Shown in pieces: positions 23,250 to 33,275 of a DNA stretch of 64,000 nucleotides. The notes under the pieces are model-generated. The model was given only the letters and a program-made list of their open reading frames with translations, was not told where the DNA came from and ran no database searches. Source of the stretch: Dioscorea cayenensis subsp. rotundata (lineage: Eukaryota > Streptophyta > Magnoliopsida > Dioscoreales > Dioscoreaceae); the NCBI RefSeq assembly GCF_009730915.1, contig NC_052475.1, forward strand, positions 29,263,016 through 29,327,015. The letters run 5' to 3'. Made by a program: the position numbers and the translations under genes. The first letter of the stretch is position 1. Every line of letters starts with the position of its first letter.

Positions 23250-26200
23250 TGCAAATATAGAAAGAATGACTAAGAACCCGCTTGCGAACTCCCCTCGGGT
23301 TGTGATGCGTAGTGCCTCCCACCACTAAGTATCGGGAAACATACATGTCGCGAGATAAAGGGGACGTCGGTCTGCGGTGCCGTAGCTTCTCACTGGCGAG
23401 TAGCGCTCGATAAACCGCATGACGTAGGCCAGCTGCAGATCGACACTTCCCTTTTTCACGTCGTGGGGCTTGATCAGCGTGAACACAGCGGGTGACTATG
23501 ATCGCCGACTCGCCCAACTCCATGTCGATCAGCAGGTCGAATAGGTTCCCGTCGAGATCATACAAGTTCATATTAGAATCTGAGTTATTTTACGAACGCT
23601 GTACACAAACACAAATTATTAAAAGCACTTACCATTTCTAGCGGCGTTTTTATCGTATTCTTCAGCTGGCGTGAAGAATAATGCACATATTCTTGTTTTT
23701 TTCATTGTCGAGGGCGGCGACATGGAAGTAGCCACTCATAATTATCGGGAGGATGGCGATGTCCACTTTCATGCAAGTTCGGGCGGCATCTCAATCATAG
23801 CCATCGTGGATTCATGTGCCGTCGTCGCCACTAGCTTTGGCATGAACAAGGCCGGTGGCCGGAGTGTGATGAGCGCGCTCTTATAGCGTATATGGCACTA
23901 CGGCTCATCGTCTTTTGCAAGATACATACTGAATGCGTCCATCGCATCGTCTGCATGACCATCTCCTTCCCCTCGGCGGGTCGAATAGATTGGCCCGTAG
24001 TAGTCTTGTCAGTCGTTTCTTCCACATGGCGAGTCTTTAGTGGTTGAGCGGAACAAAGACATGTAAACAATGTTGTAAGTATAAAATTAAGCGTTAAAGT
24101 ATAAACTTTAAATTCTATATTGAATGTTTAAGCGAGTAGCAGTAATATTTAAAGGGTATCACTTATAAGTTAAATGTTATACGTAAATTTTTAAAGCGTT
24201 AACGCTCCTACTTAAATGGTAACTAAAAGCAGTTTAAAACAATATCGTAAAAACTTCAAACTTACTTGTCCGTAGGGCGGAGTTGAGGAAGATCCTTATC
24301 AACTCCTCGCTCACGTCTTATTGAGTAGCGATTGTCAGCGTATTTTTCTTCGAATGAAGACTTTCCGAAGTTCTTCCTACTTTTTATTGGCTTCCCTTTA
24401 ATGGGGAAGCGCAGCGGCGACATCAACGGGGAGACACTTCCTTACATGCTTCTTGTTCTTGTAGGTTGTGTATGCGCCTTCGATGCGGCGCACGATCGGC
24501 CGTTAGTTCCAGCCAGTGAATTCCGCCGTTGAGGATAGACTCAACGACCTTCTCAACCGTGGAGTTCCAGCGGCGGCGACATCGATGGGAGACCTGACGT
24601 TGTGCGGTTGTTCTTCTTCATGGATTGTGTCCATCTTTGATGCAGCATGTATCGGTCAGCGGTTCACCGTATGCGTGATGTCGTCGCCAGCAGCGAGTCG
24701 ACGATCTTTCTACGGCCGCAAACTTCAGCGCCATCTTCAATCTCCTCAGCGTGATGGGCATGTCGTCAGCGTTATACAATATCGACCGCCGATGGTCAGC
24801 TGCCCAGATAGTCTTTTCATTATTCGTCAGTCGGCGACGCGGTGGAGCCAGGCGTATTGTTTTCGCTTTCTTTTACTGACGTCTTTCCGAATGAGGCCGT
24901 CTTGAAGGGCCACGATGATGCCCGCAAATGCGTTTGGAACTCCGACAGCTGATCCGTCCCCGGGTGCTTCGATGTTTGAAAGGGAAGGCGCGATCGATTT
25001 AGTGATGCCCGTGACCGCTCGATACCTCCACCCGGCGACAAGCTGGGGAACCTCGATCATCAAAATCTGCCAGCTGCGTGATGAGTTGCGAGTGACATCC
25101 TCGCCTAGTCGTGAGCCGCCCACGTCGGTGGGGTCGACGGCCGGGAAGCGGTCGGGCGAGAGTGGGGAGCTTCGGCCTCGACCAGATGCGTTTTGGCACA
25201 GGCGGGAGAACGGGCGTCCGGTACGCAGGAAGGGGTGCCTCTCCATCTTGCCTTTGAGCCAGTTCGGGAGCAATAGCGTCCGGTCGACGGTTGCTGAACA
25301 AATACTTTGCATCAAACGATTCGCGAGAACCACTTCGAGAAACTAGCATGTGTCAAAGCAAACAATCTTAGCGGGGAAATTATTTTAGTTTAAAGCAATT
25401 AAAAACTATATTTTACGTGTAACTCGTATATTTAAAGCGTTATAACCTATTAGGTTAAGCAGGTAAGAACAAACAAATTAAACATTAAACCAAAAGTTTA
25501 AAGCGGTAGTTGAAAACGAAAAGTTAAGCGGTAGAGTTATAATGTTAAAGCGATAGATGAATAAAGTTAAGCGGTAAATGATATGGTTAAGCGTTAAAGC
25601 ATCTACGTTAAACAAAATATTTTTGAATTATTACCTCTTTTCCTTGAGAGATGACAAACTGCGTCTCTGTATAAACCGCTTGCTTCAGTAGTATTTTCAC
25701 GTGTGCGGCGATCGCTGGGATCTTGCTGACACGGACTTTCTTTCCGGTTCCGGTCATTTCGTAAAGCCAGGATGTTAAGACTGCTACAGTGCGACCCTTA
25801 GCACACCGGTGTTCGAGTGCTGCTTCCCATGGCGTCTAGATTTGCACTCGGGGTGGCGGCTTGTGGTATGTCCTCCATACCAGCCGCGCTAAAGTCGGCT
25901 TAGCCACGTCAGTAGCGCCCCATTCCGGATGGATCGTCGACATAATCAGCGATCGAGTTAGGGAAGCAAAGCGGGGAGGTATTTGGGAAGAGAGATTGCA
26001 CCGGAGTGCACCATCGAGTGGTTTGGCAAAATTCTCCTCTCTACCACTCGTCAGCGAGTTGCGTGAAGAGTGCTCGATGGAGTCTCTGTGTCTCTCAGTG
26101 CGTCTTCGATAAATACCTCTCTTGAAAGTCGACCGTGTTTTCTTCTTACGAAAACTCACATTGCCTCCATCGCAGCAGGGCCGAACGATTGCAGCATCTT

Positions 26201-26400
26201 GAGCCCCTGAAAGTCGCATGTCTTTCCCGATCACGAATTTATTGAGTGCGGTTATCGTATCTACTGCAGAGAGAGTCGAGAAGGGCCCGCTCTTGGTATA
26301 CTGACTTCCAACTCGATCGAATCTGTGAGCGGTGTCCTGGATGATCTCCATGTCGAGGATCGATGCGAACTTTTCGATTCGACCACGGTCTCAGCTGAGG
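23250..26400 (-). pseudogene. ULP1-like (C48) cysteine protease gene, degenerate
   Basis: Read on the minus strand. One exon-like block (25836-26351) has a long frame of no known match. The next block reads EHRCAKGRTVAVLTSWLYEM to FVISQGKE and ends in a GTAATA donor near 25635. 24270-25350 is a long proline-rich, low-similarity part. The protease signature follows: ILPIIMSGYFHVAALD (about 23707-23754), a small intron with GTAAGT donor (near 23628-23633), NMNLYDLDGNLFDLLIDM (from 23574), and VDLQLAYVMRFIERYSP (23394-23444). In ULP1 proteases these places hold the HW of the catalytic triad and the Asp-Cys-Gly before VxVMRFIE. Here HW is YFHV and Cys-Gly is lost, so an active enzyme is unlikely. 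ULP1 enzymes remove SUMO from proteins. Frameshifts separate most pieces. Confidence 0.5.
25431..25605 (-). repeat. Array of TTAA(A)GCG words in a spacer of the ULP1-like gene
   Basis: At least six TTAAGCG or TTAAAGCG words occur, at spacings of about 20-26 bases in the right part (25495-25605), with flanks of the type GTTAAGCGGTAAATGATATG. On the transcribed (minus) sense they read CGCTTTAA or CGCTTAAC. Similar clusters lie at about 24080-24220 and 26470-26640. Confidence 0.65.
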
Positions 26401-29400
26401 GTTGTCAAGTGGCATCGCCGTTAACTAGATTGACATCGCCATAATCACGAAACTGCGGCGATAATATGACGTTGTTAAGCGGAAATGTAATTTTGTTAAG
26501 CGAGTAAACACTCGGGTTCTTAAACACGATATCATTTTTAGCAGTGGCGTATACTATTAAAAGCGAGATACAGAATAATTAAAGCGGAGGCGAACTAACT
26601 TAAGCGGTAAAAGCTCGTTTGTTTAAAGCGGGAGACCTCATTTTTACAAGCTCAACCATATCAAGTAGAAAGAAATAAAGCGTAGATTATAAACATTACA
26701 CAAAGCACAGACAATCGAAAACCATTTCGATCATGATACATGAAACTGAAAACGAAAAACAAAACAAAAACCCTACCCGAGACATCTCCCCGCAGACTAA
26801 CAAAAACCCTAGATTATAATCCCTCGAAAGCTTCAATGTCTTCCAACAAAAACAAAATCACAAACCAAAACCGAAAAATGTCTCTTCGTATCGTAATAGC
26901 TTAACAAAAACCATAATCCCATCACCTTAGACCCGGCAGTGCACCGAAATGCCGAACACTTGCACCTGACTTCTTCTTCGAGACGCAGGAGTGGAAGAGC
27001 GCATGGGAAGAAGAAGAGCTGAGACGCGAGATTGAGCCTGAGTCGCGAGTCGAGAAGACATGCAACAGAATGCTCAAGAAAAACCCACCCACTTTCTCTC
27101 ATACAGCCGAAATGCGCACCACTGCACTTCCGCAAGAGCATTTTCGTCCATAAAATTTTTAAATACACTCCGCTTTAACTGCCAAGTCGACTTTGTGTTT
27201 CAAAATCATGAATGGAGGATAAGGTTTGTTGGGTATTCAAAATCATGGGGTTTGTTTCGCACCTTAAGAAAGTTTCAGTAGGGCTATAATTTCCACTTTT
27301 TAATAGAAAGTTTCCATGGGAATATATATTCTTTCGGTTTTTTTCTTAGTAGTCAAATGAATGTATTTATAACAATATATTTGATAAACATTTTCTACTT
27401 ACTTTTATATGAATTATTATTATTATTATTATTATTATTTCAATTATATATAAAAATTATTTTAGAATTCCTAAACCCTTGATAAAAAAGAAATGAATTT
27501 TTTTCAACAAAATCTTTCTATCTTTTTCAACTATAAAGACCTAAAATTCAAACTTTGGCTTTTCTTTATTTAAAATTAAAATCTTTAATTAATTTGGTAC
27601 GACAACAAAAATTTTATCCTAGATAATTCCTTTTTAAAAAACAGATGCTATAGCTTACCAACCTCGACATATATGTTTTATCAAGGTTGTCGGACCTGGA
27701 CAGCTACGTGCCTTCAACCGAAAAACCCGGAACCGCCACGTACGGCATACCCCATCTGACCTGAGTGTATTAAAAACCCAGGGTGACCACGCGGTTCAAC
27801 CGAACGCCAGTTGACCCAGCGGTCAATCGAGTCACAATGCTTTAATACATTATTTAATAATTTATTATTATTTTCTCATTAAAAATCACTAAAAATCGTG
27901 TATATTTATTAATATTAATTTATAATTTATAATCAATAAATAGAATTACAATATATATATATCATAAACATACCAACGAAAAATTAACATTTAAAAATAA
28001 AAATATATTAATGTGTTATGTAAATACTTTTCTAAAAATTTAATTTATTAAAGAAAATAAAAACAATAAATGAGTGTAATTTTTATTATAAAAATATAAA
28101 AATTAAAATATTCTAATTAAATAAAAATATAAGAAAAATTTAAAAACAAAATAAAAACTCAATCGAGATATATAATTAGTGTAATTAGATTTCTTATTTA
28201 TTTTTAACAAAAATTAACCAATAAAACAAATAAATAAATAAATAAACATCGAGAGAAGTTCGATAATTATATATTAATATATTAAATTTGTAAATATTTA
28301 AAAATGTAAAAATAAATGGCATACTACAAAACTCTCTATCAGATATAAGCTATTTATCAATTTAAATATCAAATTGAGAGAGGCTTTTATAATATAATTA
28401 CGGGGCTTTAATATTATATTTGCTTATTATTAATTATTATAATATTTTTATATTTAATTATCGACTCTGCTCAACTACTCTGCTCGAATTTTGGCCGAAC
28501 CTCATCGACTCGACTTTCTGGGCTCAGCTTCGCCATCGTACGGTCCCCGACAACGCTGCATGTTTTATAGACTACCTTCTCTTGAAATTCTCATTCTTCA
28601 CATAAGCATGGAATTATTTTAGCTCTATATCTAAACTTCCAAACTACTCTTAAATATGATCGAGACTTAGATCTCTTGAAAAGTAGTTGGGACAGTGGCT
28701 TTCGAATGGCTTGAGATTTCTTAATTGGTGCCATCTTATTGAACATTTAGTTGTAATATATTTATTTTTTAAAATAAAAATTACTTTTTTCCCAACTCAA
28801 ATATCACTAATATCGATCTCATGTTCCTCCTTGGACATCACTTTAGTTTTAGATTTAAAAGAATTTAGGTCCCTAAAAACAACTACAACCGTTAAATGGA
28901 GTTTAGATTTCATTTAAGTTTGTGTACTACCATGACTAGATTATCCTTGCAAGAAATTATTTCTGGGAGTTTTTTTTTCCTCATTTGCATTATCAGTTAC
29001 TTTAATGTTGGTTTTGATCCTTATCTATCTTTAGAGTTTAGAATTACTTTCTATATTTTATGATTTTTTTTCTCTTGACTCTCTATTTAATAAATCTATA
29101 ATTTATTTATTTTATTGAAAAGAAATCATAAAAACATGATTTACATCTGATGCCAACTTTTTCATAATATTTCCCTAGAGGATAAGATGAAAGCTATTTA
29201 AGAACTATTTGCTGACTCAGAACTTTCAACCTAATGAGATATTTATTTGTTTCCAAAAAGTAATAAACTTTTTTTTTATAAAAAAAAGTCCCCCTTTTTT
29301 CTTCTTCCTTTATTTGGTGCACCACCCATCCAATGATTTTGACATTTTGTTCCCCTTTATTTGCTAACCTTTCTTGCAATTCCAGTAACTTTGTGGGACC

Positions 29401-30532
29401 CTTTAGCATGCTCACCACCAAACTCACCCAAAATTTAGGTATGAATTAAATTTTCTTTTTTTCATGTCCTTCAATAACTTTGTAAGGCTGTAAAGTTTAT
29501 AAAATAGGGCCTCGGTCCCATTTGAAATGTTTCTTTGCCTGTTGCATTATGACATAATCCTTTACTCATTTGTTCTTTTCCTATATATATATATGTATGT
29601 ATATAGTGTAGCATTTATGGTACAAGCTTATGAGAATTGTCATGTTTTCTTAATTCCCAAATTATGTATATCAAAAATAAAAATCTATATTTAAAAAAAA
29701 ATTGGAGATAAATCATAAGATTTGGATTTTTTTTTTTACAAAATAGACAAGCCACTTCAGGGTTTTACATAGGTAAAGAGGTTAATATTTTAATTCACTT
29801 GTGTTCTCATTCTGCATGAGCTGAGATTTAAATCTATTTTTTCGGTAAAAATATAACTATCATCTAGAGAATACCTGATACAAATAAATCAAAAATTTTT
29901 ACTTTTAAATAGGAAAAATAATTAAATATAAATTACTTTAGTACATAAGTGGTCAAAATCCACACATTATTATAAAACTATTAAATAATTATAAGAAAAT
30001 AGTAGCGGACGAGAATGTTGATATAGCATTTAAATCGTAATTTTATATGCTACATTATATAATCTCATCATCTTATCAGTCTTTTTTTCAGGTTATAACT
30101 ATATATAAACTTTAGAGAAACACAACAGTTTCAAAAGTTATCAACAAAATATTAAGCATTTAACAAAGTACATGAATTATTAAAGGGCAAAGAATGGATG
30201 TTTCATTTGCAAGCATAATTATAAAGAGAGATTATGAAACATAATTAAGTAATTAAAGAGCTCCATGTCCCTTAAAATAAAAGGAATAAATTAATGTTAA
30301 GACTTTGCTTTAATTTTAGAATAACACTTGTGGTATGCCACACTCTTTCTCACCCATTCAATGGGGTGCATCACTTCACTTTCATTTATCTCTTCAAATA
30401 AACTTTTAAATCCATGAAAAAAAAAATCATAAATGGTAGCTTGTGCTTATCCAAACATTGAATTTTAAATAATGGTGGGGGATCCACCACACTATTTATT
30501 TTCTTAGTTAGGTCCAACCATGTTGGGGGATA

Positions 30533-30798
30533 GTGTACCTACCCATGGTCCTTCATAACTTATCAAGATCTAAGATATAAATTCCAGCCATATTCTCCAA
30601 TATATATATAGAGAGAGAGAGATATAGATATAGATATGGATATAGATATTTTTTCCTCATAAAATCAACAAAATTTACCTAACCACAAGTGTACCTACCC
30701 ATGGTCCTTCATAACTTACCAAGATCTAAAATATAAATTTCACCCATATTATCCATTATATATATATACATTATTTCCTCGTAAAATCAACAAAGTTT
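30533..30798 (+). repeat. Direct tandem duplication, period 156 bp
   Basis: GTGTACCTACCCATGGTCCT starts at 30533 and again at 30689. Both copies run through CTTCATAACTTA(T/C)CAAGATCTAA and a TA run to TTTCCTC(A/G)TAAAATCAACAAA. The first copy has expanded GA/TA microsatellite. Confidence 0.85.
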
Positions 30799-30935
30799 AT
30801 CCATATGTGTTTATGTAATAATTTTATAACCACATGAAAGAATTCCAAGAAAATGCAATATGTTTGGAGGATTTAAGTGGGCTTAGTGGCTTAACGTGCT
30901 CCGCGAGACAGCTTATTGTCCCACTTGTAAAGTAA

Positions 30936-30997
30936 AGTCAACGATTATACGTATAGCGGCAGTAAAAGTCGCCGCATGGGCCCATACATCGTTGACT
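30936..30997. repeat. Hairpin with AGTCAACGAT/ATCGTTGACT arms
   Basis: A perfect 10-bp inverted repeat (30936-30945 and 30988-30997) encloses a smaller GCGGC/GCCGC stem. It lies 1.3 kb upstream of the sucrose synthase TATA box in otherwise AT-rich DNA. It may be a tiny MITE or a structured regulatory site. Confidence 0.55.
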
Positions 30998-31526
30998 ATA
31001 TACTTTTGTAACGGATAAGTACGTGAAGCAGGGAGTCTGATTAATCGGCAGTAAAGTTCCAACGGTTTTTTTTTAACCGTCAAAATAAATTATATACATA
31101 TATATATATATATATCACATTGGATAATGCGCTATCTGCAAAATATCTAAATTTTATAATTTTTCATAATTATAATATTGGATATTGCATTTAAAATATG
31201 GGGACGACTTTAATATCGGCTAATAAATAGCCATAATTTTTTGATTTGAACCAATGATGCACTCACTTTTTTATAAAAATCAATGGGTTTGATTGAAACC
31301 AATTGTATACCTAAAGTTCAATTATACACAAGAAAGTGAAAAAAATAACATATATTGTAATTCATGTTAACAAGGCATTAAAATTTGGTTGGAGTTAATT
31401 TTTGAGAAAATGAATAAACTAAAAACATGTGTGAAGGAGATAGTAATTATACAAACAATAAAAGAATATTGACTAACAAAAATATAAAAAAAGAGCAAAA
31501 AAGAAGAAACCATTAACCATCTTAAC

Positions 31527-31645
31527 TAATTAGATCAATATGACAATGCACAAACAAAACATATCACCTAACAAGCAATAAAGACCTAATTAGATTAATA
31601 TGACAATGCACAAACAAAACATATCACCTAACAAGCAATAAGGAA
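31527..31645 (+). repeat. Tandem duplication, period 60 bp
   Basis: TAATTAGATCAATATGACAA and TAATTAGATTAATATGACAA start units at 31527 and 31587. The two are nearly identical through CACCTAACAAGCAATAA, which implies a recent duplication. It is about 0.7 kb upstream of the sucrose synthase transcript. Confidence 0.9.
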
Positions 31646-32301
31646 CAAAAAAGAGAAACCCGGTAAAATAATTCGTTAATGGGAATTATCCATTTAACAG
31701 CACAGACAAACGATGTCTGTGCCACAAACAAACTAATAAATTCTAGTATGTACTTAACTGTAAAAGCATCCAAACTTGATTTTTCTAGAATTCAGGAACA
31801 TATATAGTTAAATGAAAGAAAGTAGTATTATCATTTTTTTTTTCAGAATCAAAGAGATAAAGATAAATAAAAAAAATTATTTTAAAATTAAGTTTAAAAT
31901 AATAAAATGTAATTCATTCTATTTATTTATTTATAAGCACCTTTAAAACAAAAAATTCTTAATAAAGTACACACCTAAAAATAATAATGAATAAGAAAAA
32001 ACATAATAATTTTTTTTTTTCACAACTACAATTATAAATACTTGATAGTGGTATACATGAAAAATATATATATAAAAAAAAACAGAGGAAATAATCGATT
32101 TTTAAAGGGTGTTATACGTAAAAAATGAAAAGACGAAACCAGCCCCTGGTGTTGTGAGAGCAGCAGCGGCAAACCAGGAGCCATGACGAGCAGTGGTTTC
32201 TATAGAGACATTGGATATACATCGTCCATTGTTGCGCTCATTGAAGAAGACCAACAACTCTGTGGGCTCCTCATCCACCATCAGAACCACCTTTTCCTTT
32301 C

Positions 32302-32308
32302 TATATAA
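32302..32308 (+). promoter_or_regulatory. TATA box of sucrose synthase
   Basis: TATATAA in CTATATAAGCACAGCTCC is followed by a CT-rich leader (32325-32460) typical of plant 5' UTRs. The leader exon ends at AG/GTAAG (32462/32463). Confidence 0.65.
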
Positions 32309-32462
32309 GCACAGCTCCTTCCCTTCTCTTCATTCATCCTTCATTCATCTCTTCTCTATCTATCCTTTTTTGCGTTTAGTTCGTTCATTCATTTTTCTTT
32401 GTTTTCTTGTTTTTTTTCCTTCTTTGCTCTTTTGAGCTTTTGTTCTCTGTTTTTTTTTCAAG

Positions 32463-33240
32463 GTAAGATGAGAAATGAAGCTCCTTTTTGGTTGCCTTCC
32501 TTCCCAGATGTTCTGCTTTGTTGTTGATCTTGCTGTGATTATGATTGTTTCCTTTCCTTTTTCTTCATATAGTGAGGGATTAAATCATGGATCTGAGTTT
32601 TAATTTGTGGCAAAGATTAAATCTTTGTGAGAATGCTTGAACAAATTTTGCTCTTTTTAACTGTAATTTTGCTCTAATTGCCACATTAATGAGTTGCTGC
32701 TCGTCCGATGAAGAACTTAAAAATAAGTTTTTCTTGTTTGTTTGGAGGAAAGGTTGAGCCTGCCTTAGTTTGGAGAATCAAGTAATTGGGAAATATACAT
32801 AAAAAAGTTATCACCTTTTATAAACTTTTAATTTATTTAAGCTTTTCTTGAAAATCAAGCAATCACTTTAATGGAAGGCACCATGATATATGGCATGGAT
32901 TGAGGATCCTTTGTTTGCTTCTACCTCACTCTTTTCCTCCTTTAAATCATTACAGTATTTTTTTTTTTCTTTTTCTTGAGGAATATTGCAGTCATCTCAT
33001 CTTCTTGCAGTGAAGAACTACCACACTGCTCTGCTGATTTTTTTTATTTTTTTATTTTCTTCTCTGTTTGATCTTTCAGTTAAGCATGCATATATATTAT
33101 TCTTTCTGAAAGCATGGTGGTTTTTAGATTCATATATGTTATAATGTTACTAGCCACTTGAAATTTAAGAATTACTTGTATTTGAGAGTTTGGAACGTGT
33201 TTGTTAACTCATGCTTGTCGTTTTGCTGTTGATCTTTCAG
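32463..33240 (+). other. Leader intron of sucrose synthase
   Basis: A 778-bp intron in the 5' UTR has donor GTAAGATG and acceptor GATCTTTCAG. A long intron just before the start codon is a family feature of plant sucrose synthase genes and can raise expression in some of them. That role is not shown here. Confidence 0.7.
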
Positions 33241-33275
33241 TTTATCGCCTTTGAAGGAAGAAAAGAGCAGAAGGC

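Larger units (their letters stand above)
21054..27291. mobile_element. Decayed MULE-like transposon with two convergent genes
   Basis: The left end (GGAAAATTACGTTCACCCTCGTAACTTTTC...) and the reverse complement of the right end (GGAAATTATAGCCCTACTGAAACTTTC...) are diverged copies of one another, as degenerate terminal inverted repeats would be. Inside are a mudrA-like N-terminal fragment on + (from 21411) and a ULP1-protease-like gene on - (about 26400 to 23250). GC-rich exon-like blocks alternate with AT-rich spacers. MULEs that carry ULP1-like genes are known in plants (the KAONASHI type). No clean 8-11-bp target-site duplication was found, and the exact ends are uncertain by tens of bases. 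The catalytic DDE core of the transposase was not found, so the element seems to be internally deleted. Confidence 0.6.
27292..32300. other. Intergenic DNA with local duplications
   Basis: No gene is recognised. 27670-27845 is GC-rich and repetitive, with words such as AAAAACCCGGAACC and CCAGCGGTCAATCGAG of the kind seen in dispersed plant repeats. 28440-28560 is slightly GC-rich but non-coding. The rest is AT-rich. Sucrose synthase promoter sequence should lie in the last 1-2 kb. Confidence 0.5.

Noticed and set aside
24915..25346. Plus-strand open frame of 143 codons in the MULE
   Set aside because: It lies antisense to the better supported minus-strand gene. The GC-rich block leaves all frames partly open.
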